In this document: in pieces, positions 33,174 to 41,915 of the stretch
How positions within the stretch are numbered: the stretch's first letter is position 1
How the letters are laid out: each line of letters starts with the position of its first letter
From: Nocardia altamirensis NBRC 108246
GTDB taxonomy: Bacteria; Actinomycetota; Actinomycetes; Mycobacteriales; Mycobacteriaceae
Length of the DNA: 46,420 nucleotides
Reading direction: 5' to 3'
Assembly: GCF_001612685.1 (NCBI RefSeq)
Contig: NZ_BDAY01000093.1
Coordinates: 1-46,420 of the forward strand
Made by a program: the position numbers and the translations under genes
The notes under the pieces: model-generated
Seen by the model: the letters and a program-made list of their open reading frames with translations, nothing else
Told to the model about the DNA's origin: nothing
Database searches by the model: none

Positions 33174-34457
33174 ATGGACGAGCACTCTGCACCGGTCTCC
33201 CCGGTTGACGATCTCCGGCGGACCCGTGCGTGGCACGTTCGACGGCCGAAGAATCGCGTGCGTCAAAGGCGCCGAATCGGCCGCACCGTGGCGAAAATAG
33301 TCGCCTGCGGTTTGTCGGCGGTGGTGCTCGGCGCAACCGCGGTCGGCTGGGCAACGGCCGGGCGATTCGACAAAGGATTCGTCAGGTCGGCGGCGCTCGG
33401 CGTGAATACGCCGCGATCACTCGCCGGTGACATGAACATCCTGCTGATCGGCCTCGACACCCGCAAGGACCAGGACGGCGACGACCTGCCGCAGGAGATC
33501 GTCGACCAACTCCACGCAGGCGACGGCGACGTCGGCGGCTACAACGCCAACACGCTGATCCTGGTGCACATCCCCGCCGACATGAAAAACATTGTCGCGG
33601 TGTCGATTCCACGCGACGACTACGTGAAGGTGTCCGGCATTCCCGGCTACTCGAGCATGAAGATCAAGGAAGCGTACGGCCTGAAGAAGGCCGCCGTGCA
33701 GGACCAGCTGATCAGCCAAGGCATGACCGATCGCAAGGCGCTCGAGCGCGCGGGCCGCGAGGCCGGGCGAGCGTCGATCGTGCAGGCAGTGCGCGACCTG
33801 ACCGGCGTGCCGATCGATCGGTTCGCCGAAGTCACCCTCGCCGGGTTCTACGACCTGTCCAAGGCGCTCGGCGGCGTCGAGGTCTGCCTCAACAACTCGG
33901 TCGACGACAACTACTACTCCGGTGCGGTGTTCCCGGCGGGCAGGCAGCGCCTGGATCCGGCGCAGTCGCTCGCCTTCGTTCGGCAGCGCCACGGCCTGGA
34001 GAACGGCGACCTGGATCGTACGCACCGCCAGCAGGCTTTCCTGACGTCGGTGGCGCTCGACCTCCGCAATGCGGGCACGTTCACCGACGTCGGCAAGCTG
34101 ACCGCGCTGATGGACGTCGCCCACCGCAACATCGTCCTGTCCGACGGCTGGAACATCACCGACTTCCTCCGCACCCTCGGCACATCCGACAGCCCGTCCG
34201 TCGAATTCCGCACCCTCCCGGTGCTCCGCTACGACACCATCAACGGCCAAGACGTCAACATCGTCGACCCGGTCGCCATCCGCCGCGAGGTCCGCGCCGC
34301 ATTCAGCGACGCCGACCCCACCGTCGCCCTGCTCAACCACCCGGCTCCAGACATCACCCTTGCCCGCCCCAACGCCGAATCATCCAGCCCCACACCGGAT
34401 GTCGGCAAGCCGGTCGACACGATCATCACCGGCAACGCCATCCCCTGCGTGAACTGA
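33174..34457 (+). CDS. LytR-CpsA-Psr (LCP) family cell-wall glycopolymer ligase
   Basis: Transfers a glycopolymer such as arabinogalactan from its lipid carrier to peptidoglycan in mycolic-acid bacteria. The 427-residue protein has a basic cytoplasmic tail (residues 1-38) and one membrane helix near 41-62. The extracellular LCP domain follows: MNILLIGLDTRKDQDGDD, NTLILVHIPADMKNIVAVSIPRDDYV, then an arginine-rich FVRQRHGLENGDLDRTHRQQAF that contacts the pyrophosphate lipid. It ends without a LytR_C domain, with a Pro/Ser-rich tail. ATG at 33174 lacks a strong ribosome-binding site. Confidence 0.93.
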   Translation: MDEHSAPVSPVDDLRRTRAWHVRRPKNRVRQRRRIGRTVAKIVACGLSAVVLGATAVGWATAGRFDKGFVRSAALGVNTPRSLAGDMNILLIGLDTRKDQDGDDLPQEIVDQLHAGDGDVGGYNANTLILVHIPADMKNIVAVSIPRDDYVKVSGIPGYSSMKIKEAYGLKKAAVQDQLISQGMTDRKALERAGREAGRASIVQAVRDLTGVPIDRFAEVTLAGFYDLSKALGGVEVCLNNSVDDNYYSGAVFPAGRQRLDPAQSLAFVRQRHGLENGDLDRTHRQQAFLTSVALDLRNAGTFTDVGKLTALMDVAHRNIVLSDGWNITDFLRTLGTSDSPSVEFRTLPVLRYDTINGQDVNIVDPVAIRREVRAAFSDADPTVALLNHPAPDITLARPNAESSSPTPDVGKPVDTIITGNAIPCVN

Positions 34458-34524
34458 CGCACCTGCGCGGGATGTCCCGGACTGCCCTAATGGGTTGCGC
34501 CGAGCCGCATTTCGAGTGGGTCGC

Positions 34525-36639
34525 TCATGGGAGCGAGCGTCGAAGGAAGTCGAGCTGAAGGCGCAGCAGGTTTTCCGCCACCGACTCCTGCGGCGTCATG
34601 TGCGTGACACCGGACAGCGGAAGCACCTCGTGCGCCCGTCCGGCGGCCAGCAGCGCCGAGGACAGTCGCAGGGAGTGCGCGACGACGACGTTGTCGTCCG
34701 CGAAACCGTGGATGATCATCATCGGGCGGTGCGGTTCGGCAGCGTCGACCAAGCCCGCGTCGTCGATCAGCGAGTTGCGCCGGTAAATCTCCGGCTGCTC
34801 GTCCGGGTGGCCGAGGTAGCGCTCCTGATAGTGGGTGTCGTACAGACGCAGATCGGTGACCGGCGCACCAACTACCGCCGCGTGGAAGACATCTGGGCGG
34901 CGCAGCACCGCGAGCGCCGCCAGATACCCGCCGAAGGACCAGCCGCGGATGGCGACGCGATTCAGATCGAGGGGGAAATCGTCGGCCAGCGCCTGGAGCG
35001 CGTCCACCTGGTCGGCGAGGACGACTGCCGCGAGCTCGTCTCGGATGGCTTTCTCCCAGGCCGGGGAACGACCGGGCGTGCCGCGGCCGTCGGCGACCAC
35101 GACCGCGTAGCCCTGGTCGGCGAACCACTGCGAGGTGAGATGCGGATTGTGCGCGGCGAACACCCGCTGGCCGTGCGGGCCACCGTAGGGATCCATGAGA
35201 ACAGGCAGCGGGGTCACACCATCGTGGTCACGAGGGAGCAGCACAGCGCACGGAATGCGCCGTGCGCCCGCCTCGGTGAGCGTGACGCGAGGGGAAAGGC
35301 CGGGATCTTCCGCATGCGAGGCGATCGTCGCCACCTGCGTCGCACCCCGAAGCACCTGTACGTCGGCACCCGGCCGCGCGAGCGTGCTGGACACCAGCAC
35401 GGTGATGTCCCCGGCTCGCACCGCGGAGTGCACGCCGGGCTCGTGCGAAATCCGGTGCAGACCTTGCTCGTTGACGCGATAGACGTGTATCTCGCCGGTC
35501 TCGGGTGCGTCGGCTTCGGCGCCGGCCGAGGCGGTGAACAGCACGTCGTCGTGCCCGGCGTCGAGTACCGCGCGCACGTGCAACCGCGCGTCGGTCAGCG
35601 GGTGTTCACCGATCACGAGGACCCGGGCGCCGTCTTCGTCGGCGATTCGCACGAGGTGTCCCGACGGATTCCAGCAGGGCGTGCCGGGGAACAGATCAAG
35701 CCACACCGGATCCTCGTCGGCGTGCACGGTCCTGGTCGCGCCGGTGTCCGGGGACACCGCCAACAACAGCTGACTGCGCTGATCGCGCGTCTGCACGAGC
35801 AGCAGCGGGTCGCCCGCTTGCGACCAGTGCACCCGGGCAAGGTACGGATAGCGCGTCCGGTCCCAGACGACCTCCGTGCGCACCCCGTCCAGGCCGAGCA
35901 CGAACAGTCGCACGTCCGCGTTGTCGGTGCCTGCCGCCGGGTAGGCCACGTCGCGTGGTGCGTTTCCCGGCTGAGCCGGGTCGGAGATCCACCAGCGCCG
36001 TATCGGCGTATCGTCCACGCGCGCGACCAGCAGCCGCTGCGAGTCCGGCGCCCACCAGAAGCCCCGGTAGCGGCTCATTTCCTCGGCCGCAATGAACTCG
36101 GCCAACCCATAGGTGATGTTGGCCGACTCCGGCTCGGCGAGTGCCCGCTCGTCCTTGCCTTCGACATCGACGACCCGAATCGCGCCGTGCGCCACATACG
36201 CGACGTGCCTGCCGTCGGGGGAGGGGCGCGGGTCGATCGCCGGTCCGGCGGCAGGAAGCTCACGTGTCGTGCCCTTCCTCAGCTCGGCGACGAACAATCG
36301 GCCCGACAGGGCGAAGGACGCCAGCTCAACGGCATCGTCGATGGCATAGCCGACGATGCCCGCACCGCCCTCGCGGCTGCGTTCGCGACGTGCGCGCTCT
36401 TCCGGCGGCAGGTCCTCAGCGGCGCCGCCGAGCACGACGCGAGGGTCGACCGCTACCCGCTCCTCGCCGAGCGCGGTATCCAGGACCCACAGTGAACTCG
36501 CCGTATCCGTCCCGGAGGCGGAACGGAGGAACACGACGTGTGCGCCGTCGGGCGCCACGGTGAATGCACGTGGCGCGCCCAACGTGAATCGCTGGGTGCG
36601 AGCGCTCCGGCGAGGGAAGGAGTCCGGCGTAGACGACAT
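34525..36639 (-). CDS. S9-family prolyl oligopeptidase/dipeptidyl-peptidase IV-like serine peptidase
   Basis: A 704-residue peptidase with an N-terminal beta-propeller (DPP IV type, about residues 20-430; repeats such as WWAPDSQRLLVARVDD and WNPSGHLVRIADEDG) and a C-terminal alpha/beta-hydrolase domain. Catalytic triad: Ser in RGWSFGGYLAAL, Asp in IHGFADDNVVV, His in LSGVTHMT. The paired glutamates in FIAAEEMSRYRG match the DPP IV double-Glu that binds the substrate N-terminus, which favours dipeptidyl-peptidase activity. There is no signal peptide, so it is probably cytoplasmic. ATG at 36639 follows GGTCGGGGC. It converges on the LCP gene. Confidence 0.93.
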   Translation of the reverse strand: MSSTPDSFPRRSARTQRFTLGAPRAFTVAPDGAHVVFLRSASGTDTASSLWVLDTALGEERVAVDPRVVLGGAAEDLPPEERARRERSREGGAGIVGYAIDDAVELASFALSGRLFVAELRKGTTRELPAAGPAIDPRPSPDGRHVAYVAHGAIRVVDVEGKDERALAEPESANITYGLAEFIAAEEMSRYRGFWWAPDSQRLLVARVDDTPIRRWWISDPAQPGNAPRDVAYPAAGTDNADVRLFVLGLDGVRTEVVWDRTRYPYLARVHWSQAGDPLLLVQTRDQRSQLLLAVSPDTGATRTVHADEDPVWLDLFPGTPCWNPSGHLVRIADEDGARVLVIGEHPLTDARLHVRAVLDAGHDDVLFTASAGAEADAPETGEIHVYRVNEQGLHRISHEPGVHSAVRAGDITVLVSSTLARPGADVQVLRGATQVATIASHAEDPGLSPRVTLTEAGARRIPCAVLLPRDHDGVTPLPVLMDPYGGPHGQRVFAAHNPHLTSQWFADQGYAVVVADGRGTPGRSPAWEKAIRDELAAVVLADQVDALQALADDFPLDLNRVAIRGWSFGGYLAALAVLRRPDVFHAAVVGAPVTDLRLYDTHYQERYLGHPDEQPEIYRRNSLIDDAGLVDAAEPHRPMMIIHGFADDNVVVAHSLRLSSALLAAGRAHEVLPLSGVTHMTPQESVAENLLRLQLDFLRRSLP

Positions 36640-36740
36640 GCCCCGACCATACTGGCCGTGCGTGACAAGCTTCGAGCCGTGCGGGATTTCCTCTGTCGGT
36701 GGGTGTTTCGGCCCGCAACGGAACGAGGCCATCACACCGT

Positions 36741-37367
36741 CTACATGACGGCGGCGACTCGCGCGACGCCTGGTCCGGTCAGTCCGGCGAGACCCACAGA
36801 GCGACCGGTTGCGACCAGGAACAGCTCGCTGAGCGGTCCACGGATCTCGTCGGGTCCGTCGCCGTGCGTCCATGTGGCGTCGGTGGCGGTCAGTCGGAGA
36901 CCGTTCAATCGTTTACGCGCACCGTAGAACGGGCTGCGGATCAGGTGCTCGAGGGCCGCGATCGCTTGCTCGGTAGGCATGGCCCTGGTGCGGCTGAGCG
37001 GTCGTGCGATGTCTTGGCTGTGAATCATGATGTCCACCAAGGGATCCAGTGGACTGGCGAGCGGAGCCAGGTGCGTGGATTCTGCGGCTGCCCGCAGTTG
37101 CGCGATCAGCTCGGCGGGGGCGAACCGTGTGGCATGATCACGGGCCGCTTGCGCATTCATTCGATCCCAGTTGCCCTTGGCCCGGATCAGCCCGATCACA
37201 GTGCTCCGCACGGTGTCCTGCGAGGTGATGTGCCCGAGCACCTGGTGCACCGTCCACCCGTCGCACAGCGAATCCACCTGCCACTCGTGCTCATCGAGGT
37301 CGTCGAGGAAGTCGGCGAGGGAGAGCCGTTCGGCTCGCACCCATGCCAGGATCTGATTACGGTCCAC
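36741..37367 (-). CDS. Mycothiol-dependent maleylpyruvate-isomerase-family protein
   Basis: A 208-residue member of the DinB/MDMPI fold (TIGR03083-type). The N-terminal helix bundle holds the metal-site histidine in WTVHQVLGHI and a second in IMIHSQDIARPL, both expected for the divalent-metal centre. Family members are proposed to use mycothiol as cofactor in actinobacteria, but the actual substrate here is unknown. GTG at 37367 has GGAGGA at an ideal distance and is preferred over longer in-frame ORF starts at up to 37472. It lies about 100 bases upstream of the S9 peptidase start in the same direction. Confidence 0.88.
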   Translation of the reverse strand: MDRNQILAWVRAERLSLADFLDDLDEHEWQVDSLCDGWTVHQVLGHITSQDTVRSTVIGLIRAKGNWDRMNAQAARDHATRFAPAELIAQLRAAAESTHLAPLASPLDPLVDIMIHSQDIARPLSRTRAMPTEQAIAALEHLIRSPFYGARKRLNGLRLTATDATWTHGDGPDEIRGPLSELFLVATGRSVGLAGLTGPGVARVAAVM

Positions 37368-37481
37368 GGTGTCCTCCGCATCGGCTTGTGCTGTCACCCA
37401 TATCGACGGTGGTCGTCGTCGAAACTCATCGGGCCGTCGCCGACTTCGCTCTGCAGACGCGGGATTCATCACACACGCGAC

Positions 37482-37512
37482 ACGGCGGTGGTGGCCACGC
37501 CAACACCGCCGT
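37482..37512 (-). terminator. Hairpin downstream of the aldo/keto reductase
   Basis: ACGGCGGTG at 37482-37490 pairs perfectly with 37504-37512 over a 13-base loop, 11 bases beyond the reductase stop. No T-run. A moderate terminator candidate. Confidence 0.5.
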
Positions 37513-37522
37513 ACGCGAACGA

Positions 37523-38593
37523 TCAGACGCGGTCTTCAACCTTCAAATCACCCCGGACAACACTGCGTGTCATCGCCCGCGCCAGCATCTCATGCGGGAA
37601 CCCGAGTTCGATCGCACTCGCCTGCTCCAGCCGATCCACCTGTGCCGCTTCGAACTCCACATCGAGCGCCCCGAGGTTGTCCTCCAACTGCGCGGCGGTG
37701 CGGGCACCAATGATCGGCGCGGTCACGCCCGGATTGCGCAACGTCCACGCCAGCGCGACCTGCGCAGGTGTCACCCCGAGCTCGGCGGCAACCTCCTTGA
37801 CCACATCGGCGATATCCAGCGCGCGTTCGGTGAGGGAACCCACGGCGGCGACCACGTCCTTCCGCGTGCCCGTCACCGACGCCTGCGCCGGGTGGTTCAG
37901 GTCGTCGCGGCGGTACTTGCCGGTGAGCACCCCGCCACCCAGCGGCGACCACGGGATCACCCCGAGCCCCAGCTCCCGCGCCATCGGAACGAGGTCGCGC
38001 TCGACGGTCCGCTCGATCAGGCTGTATTCGACTTGCAACGCGATCAGCGGTGACCACCCGCGCAGGTCGGCGATGGTCTGCATGCGCGAAACCTGCCAGG
38101 CCGGTGCATCGGAGATGCCGACGTAGAGCACCTTGCCCGCGCGCACGAGATCGTCCATGCCGCGCAGGATTTCGTCGACCGGGGTGGTGGCATCCCAGAC
38201 GTGCAAGTAGAGCAGGTCGATGTAGTCGGTGTTCAGCTTGCGCAGGCTCGCCTCGACCGAGGCCATCATGCTTTTGCGTTGGTTCCCACCGGAATTGGGG
38301 TCGTTCGGCCTGCGCAGCATGGTGTATTTCGTTGCCAGCACCAGAGATTCACGGTTGTCCGCGGTGAATTCGCCGAGCATTTGCTCGGAGGTGCCGTTGG
38401 TGTATTGGCTTGCGGTGTCGATGAAGTTCCCGCCGCGCTCGACGTAGGTGTCGAAGACCTTGCGCGACTCGTCTTTGTCTGCGCCCCAACCCAAGTCGAC
38501 GCCGAAGGTCATCGCCCCCAGTGCCAGCGGAGACACCCGAAGTCCCGAGCGGCCGAGCAGCCGGTAGGTATCGAGGGTGCGAGCTCCGGACAT
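37523..38593 (-). CDS. Aldo/keto reductase
   Basis: NADPH-dependent oxidoreductase of the AKR superfamily (YghZ/tas-like), 356 residues. Catalytic tetrad: Asp-Tyr in DTASQYTNGTSE, Lys in LATKYTML, His in YLHVWDATT. The NADP-binding end is GVTAPIIGARTAAQLEDNL. ATG at 38593 with AGGAG upstream sets the start. A regulator gene lies divergently at 38715 and is disrupted. That arrangement, reductase opposite an XRE regulator, is common in actinobacteria, so the regulator probably controlled this gene. Confidence 0.95.
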   Translation of the reverse strand: MSGARTLDTYRLLGRSGLRVSPLALGAMTFGVDLGWGADKDESRKVFDTYVERGGNFIDTASQYTNGTSEQMLGEFTADNRESLVLATKYTMLRRPNDPNSGGNQRKSMMASVEASLRKLNTDYIDLLYLHVWDATTPVDEILRGMDDLVRAGKVLYVGISDAPAWQVSRMQTIADLRGWSPLIALQVEYSLIERTVERDLVPMARELGLGVIPWSPLGGGVLTGKYRRDDLNHPAQASVTGTRKDVVAAVGSLTERALDIADVVKEVAAELGVTPAQVALAWTLRNPGVTAPIIGARTAAQLEDNLGALDVEFEAAQVDRLEQASAIELGFPHEMLARAMTRSVVRGDLKVEDRV

Positions 38594-38714
38594 GTCCAGC
38601 TCCTGTCGTCGGTGTTCTGTGTGATGCACCCAAGTCTGGAGCGGCGAAAGCGGCGGGGTAAGGGAAGCTTCTTCCTGGGAAAGGCAGTCCTACGCAGCCG
38701 TAATATCGAAGACG

Positions 38715-38894
38715 ATGACTGGAACAGTGGATGCGACCCACGAGTTGGCTGCCTTCCTGCGCGCGCGGCGCGAACGCCTGTCGCCCGGCGATCTCGGGCT
38801 GCCGGAGCGTAGGCAGGCGCGGCGCACGCCGGGCTTGCGGCGTGAGGAGGTCGCCGAGTTGGCGGGGGTCACGATTGGGTTAAGCACTACATAG
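38715..38894 (+). pseudogene. Truncated XRE (MmyB-like) transcriptional regulator
   Basis: An open frame of 59 codons. It reads THELAAFLRARRERLSPGDL, then LPERRQARRTPGLRREEVAELAGVTIG, the classic start of MmyB-type XRE regulators. In intact relatives AGVSxxYYTRLEQGR should follow; here the frame turns into LSTT and a TAG at 38892-38894. The helix-turn-helix is cut in half and the ligand-binding domain is missing from the window. The break falls near 38880, exactly where mobile-element content begins, so insertion is the likely cause. Confidence 0.85.
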
Positions 38895-38897
38895 TGC
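38877..38897. other. Probable left attachment junction of an integrated element
   Basis: The XRE coding match ends at about 38880 (ATTGGGT, then TAAGC). A perfect inverted repeat GCACTA-CA-TAGTGC spans 38884-38897, with a two-base centre. Large serine integrases cut at palindromic sites with a two-base core, so this would fit an attL. The other end and the integrase are outside the window. Confidence 0.5.
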
Positions 38898-39075
38898 CTG
38901 GCGACGCGGGGTTGTGTGGCAAGCCCCGAAGGGGCGCGGCAGCACTTCAGACACGCTTGTACCCCAAGTGTTGTGGTGTGATCGATTGTCGGCCACTAGG
39001 AGTAGTGTCAGCGATTGAAAATGGCAGTGCAGGACGTGCCGGTGCTGTCAGGTTTTCGGGAGAAGGAGCGTCGCC

Positions 39076-39723
39076 GTGCATAGCTACTGTCTGCATTCGC
39101 CCATCCCTGTGGTTTGCCTGTGCTGTAGGCAAGAGCGAATCTTCACGTTCAAATCGAGAAGCGATCAGGTTATCTGTACCGGCTGCCGTCGCCACGTGGG
39201 TGACACGCTCGCCAAGGCGACGCTCCGCGATTCTGATCACATCGGGATGTGGGAGGGTGCACTGAAGGTGGCGGAGTGTGATCATCAGTCACAGCTAGAT
39301 GCACGTCAGGCCGAAATTCACTCTCTCAGTGAGCAATTGGCCACTCAGCGAAGGCTGGTCGAGGATCTCCGCTACTCCTACAAGAATGAGCGTGGCCTAG
39401 AGGCGGAGAGCGTCCGGCGGTGGCTAGATGACGCTCGAGTTTTTGAGGCAGAGGAGAAGCGAGACGCTGCATTCCGGTCGAGAGACCGTGCAATGGCCCA
39501 TCTGTGGATGATCAACGAGCTGCATCATGCCATCGGGATCGATGAACTGAAGTGCTCGTGCGGTAGGCGGACAAATGGCTGCCGGGAATGGCAGGCAATG
39601 GCCCGGATCGTCGGACCGCTCTACTCGTGGGAGCAGAAGCAGAAGGAGCGGCAAGCTGCGGGCTTGCCGCACGGATTGCCTGACGAGTACTTCGGGCCCT
39701 CCTTTCGTCGCGCGGGCTCGTGA
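39076..39723 (+). CDS. Cys-rich coiled-coil protein, unknown function
   Basis: A 215-residue protein. The N-terminus has a likely zinc ribbon: two CxxC-type pairs, LCCRQ at about 14-18 and ICTGC at about 33-37. A charged helical region near 75-140 (HSLSEQLATQRRLVEDLRYSYKNERGLEAE) is probably a coiled coil. A second Cys cluster, CSCGRRTNGC, is near 159-168. GTG at 39076 has AAGGAG eight bases upstream. Codon use is less GC-biased than in the neighbouring chromosomal genes. It is the first gene inside the element, and I recognise no family. Confidence 0.75.
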   Translation: MHSYCLHSPIPVVCLCCRQERIFTFKSRSDQVICTGCRRHVGDTLAKATLRDSDHIGMWEGALKVAECDHQSQLDARQAEIHSLSEQLATQRRLVEDLRYSYKNERGLEAESVRRWLDDARVFEAEEKRDAAFRSRDRAMAHLWMINELHHAIGIDELKCSCGRRTNGCREWQAMARIVGPLYSWEQKQKERQAAGLPHGLPDEYFGPSFRRAGS

Positions 39724-39875
39724 TTGCCCTGGAGATTTCGAGATTGCGCACCATGAGTTGACCGGTTCGGCCCAACGTTCCGCATCGATATACCTGCGCG
39801 ATGGCGGCCCCCTGGCGCACGGATCCGGTGCCGGACAGCCGGATCCGCACGCCTGCACGGTAATGGGCGACTCGG

Positions 39876-40406
39876 TTAGAACCGAAGTTCACGAATGGTG
39901 TTGAGGTCTATACCGTGGCTTGCGTAGATCTTGATGGTGTTTTCGCCGGTGAGGTCTGATTCGGCGTAGCCGAGCAGTTCGGCGACTCGGACGACCTCGG
40001 CCTTGGTGTCGGCTTCGATTTCCAGGTATGGCGGAATCTGGGGCCAGGTGTCGAGCTCGAGCTGTGCGCCGTCGAGGGTGAAGCTGACTCGCTTGGTTTC
40101 CTGGTACGACTTGGCGGCGAAGCCCAGCATCTCGAGCAAGGCGTTGGTGTCGGCGAAGTCGCCCACGCTCACCTCGACTTCATGGGTTCCGTCGATAGCG
40201 TCGCTGGTGATCTCCTTGACCGCGAGCGTGACCCCGTTTCCGTTGTCGCGCAATCTGATCCATTTGGACTCATCACCGGGGGTGATGTCGTAGACGTAGC
40301 GACGCATGAATTGTTCGCCGAGTTTGCGCCCGCCCTTGTCGAGGATCTGTTGCTCGATGGTGCCGGGGTTGATGCCGAGGATCTTTGCTTCGTGCTCGAT
40401 GGCCAC
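39876..40406 (-). CDS. CYTH-domain protein (class IV adenylate cyclase/triphosphatase fold)
   Basis: A 176-residue CYTH protein. The defining EXEXK motif is EHEAK at residues 4-8. Basic residues expected to line the triphosphate tunnel follow: RR at 35-36, KWIRLR at 49-53, LAVKE at 62-65 and KR at 105-106. Acidic metal-binding pairs are EVEVS (76-80), LELD (116-119) and LEIEAD (128-132). CYTH enzymes hydrolyse triphosphates or, in CyaB, convert ATP to cAMP; which applies here cannot be read. GTG at 40406 has AGGAG seven bases upstream. It is the last gene of the minus-strand operon, 38 bases after the radical SAM stop. Confidence 0.85.
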   Translation of the reverse strand: MAIEHEAKILGINPGTIEQQILDKGGRKLGEQFMRRYVYDITPGDESKWIRLRDNGNGVTLAVKEITSDAIDGTHEVEVSVGDFADTNALLEMLGFAAKSYQETKRVSFTLDGAQLELDTWPQIPPYLEIEADTKAEVVRVAELLGYAESDLTGENTIKIYASHGIDLNTIRELRF

Positions 40407-40444
40407 TTGTGGTCTCCTGACGAGGGTTGGTGTGCTGGTTGACG

Positions 40445-41632
40445 TTATCCGGCGAGCCTGGCGGCGAGCCGGTTGTATTCGGCATTGCGCAAGGTGAGGA
40501 TCTCGGTGCGGAGGGGGCTGGTTAGGAACTTCGATAGCGGTAGGCATAGGTCCATGCGTTGGATGCAGACACCGACCTGGAAGGTGCCGGTCTGGTCGTA
40601 ATACAGGCGCACCCCGTAGAAGCCTTCTTCGCAGTCGGTGCCGTTGTTGAATCGGCATCCGACGCACGTCGTCGGGAGCCGTACTGGGCGAATCTGCTTG
40701 AAGTACACCCGTCGCTGATCTGGCAGCCGATAGGCGGTTCGAGCGCCGGACACGCCAGCGGTGATGTAGTGCGCTTCAGCGACTGCGCCGCGATCGGCGA
40801 GGATGCGTTCGATGGCTTGGATTGAGTCGGCCCCCCGGCCGAGCGAATTCAGCAGACGGACCGTTAGCTGGGGTGAGTACTCGTCCAGCAAGCGGTGCAC
40901 GCGTGGGGCGTGAGTGTGGTCGGGCACGACGATGTTGGCGCTCGCTTTGACGCCGTGTGTCTCACACGCCTTGATGGACCGTTTCAGTGCATCGATTTTC
41001 CATTGTGCGAGAACAGGATTGCGGTATCGGGCATGTTGGACTTCTGCGAGTTCGGCGGCGGTGGTGCCGAATATCGAAAAGTTCACTCGATGCAGTCCGG
41101 CGTCAGCACAGTCCGGTATGACCCGCTCGCCACGTTCGCCGTTGGATGTCATGGCGACTTGGTAACCGGCGCGCGCAGCGATCTTCGTCAATCCGGCAAC
41201 GGCTGGATGCAATGTGGGTTCACCGCCGGTGAGGTGGACCTGAGTCAGCTCCAAAGCCTCGCCGAGGGCGGTTAGCGCGTGAGCGAATTCATCGTCAGCG
41301 GGAACCGAAGCCGGGAGAAATGTTGCTCCGTTGGTCTCGGCGTAGATCGACATGCGCCCGCTCGGTCCCGCTGCGCGAAATTGGCCGGGTTGCCGCTCCC
41401 GGTTGTCGACGGCGACGGGCGTGCCCTCGTCGTGGCAGAACGTGCAAGTCAGCCCGCATGCGTCGTGGATCTTCACGCGCAGGGTGGTGTCTTTGTCGAT
41501 GAGGGTGGGGATTCCGACACGGAACATGGCCGTGCCCCTTCCGTTCAGTTGTGGGTCGACAGCAGCGGGCAGGCTGGTGCCGTGGAAAATTCGAAGTGGA
41601 GGTGGGATATCGGGATTCGCTGACGCGCTCAT
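40445..41632 (-). CDS. MoaA-like radical SAM enzyme
   Basis: A 395-residue radical SAM protein. The SAM-binding [4Fe-4S] motif is CGLTCTFC (Cys59, Cys63, Cys66); GGEP, which holds the SAM amino group, is at 136-139. The C-terminal region has more cysteines, CVGC (323, 326), C334, C356 and C363, spaced as for an auxiliary iron-sulfur cluster, as in MoaA. Overall layout resembles GTP 3',8-cyclase, but no molybdopterin genes are near, so a different reaction is likely. ATG at 41632 overlaps the preceding stop (ATGA). A second ATG at 41527, with AAGGGG eight bases upstream, is a plausible shorter start. Confidence 0.88.
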   Translation of the reverse strand: MSASANPDIPPPLRIFHGTSLPAAVDPQLNGRGTAMFRVGIPTLIDKDTTLRVKIHDACGLTCTFCHDEGTPVAVDNRERQPGQFRAAGPSGRMSIYAETNGATFLPASVPADDEFAHALTALGEALELTQVHLTGGEPTLHPAVAGLTKIAARAGYQVAMTSNGERGERVIPDCADAGLHRVNFSIFGTTAAELAEVQHARYRNPVLAQWKIDALKRSIKACETHGVKASANIVVPDHTHAPRVHRLLDEYSPQLTVRLLNSLGRGADSIQAIERILADRGAVAEAHYITAGVSGARTAYRLPDQRRVYFKQIRPVRLPTTCVGCRFNNGTDCEEGFYGVRLYYDQTGTFQVGVCIQRMDLCLPLSKFLTSPLRTEILTLRNAEYNRLAARLAG

Positions 41633-41904
41633 CCCCACCACCGGCGGTCGTTGCTCGTCCGGCATGGGGGCGTGATCGCGGTCCACAAGTCGTGGCGGAC
41701 TGCGTCCCATAGGGGTGATAGGTCGGGCGAACGGTCCCGCGCGGAGGCCAAGTCTGGATAGTCAGGGCCCTCGTAGGACACCAGGATCTCGCCAGATGTG
41801 TCGTGTACCAACATGATTCGTGCGGAGTGGCCGTCCAATCGCCACATCGCTTCGAGGTCGCCGACGACGGTACTGCGAGAGTTCTCCGATCGGGTGCCGT
41901 CCAC
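41629..41904 (-). CDS. Small 91-residue protein of the radical SAM operon
   Basis: GTG at 41904 with AGGAG eight bases upstream; that AGGAG overlaps the TAG of the preceding gene. The stop overlaps the radical SAM ATG by four bases. The protein reads DLEAMWRLDGHSARIMLVHDTSGEILVSYEGPDYPD, then SPLWDAVRHDLWTAI, suggesting a compact alpha/beta fold. No known family. Coupling on both sides argues it is a genuine operon member, possibly a partner or substrate-binding subunit of the radical SAM enzyme. Confidence 0.7.
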   Translation of the reverse strand: MDGTRSENSRSTVVGDLEAMWRLDGHSARIMLVHDTSGEILVSYEGPDYPDLASARDRSPDLSPLWDAVRHDLWTAITPPCRTSNDRRWWG

Positions 41905-41915
41905 GTGGATGGCTC

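Noticed and set aside
34495..36495. 666-codon plus-strand frame opposite the S9 peptidase
   Set aside because: Shadow frame; the minus strand has the full catalytic triad and propeller motifs.
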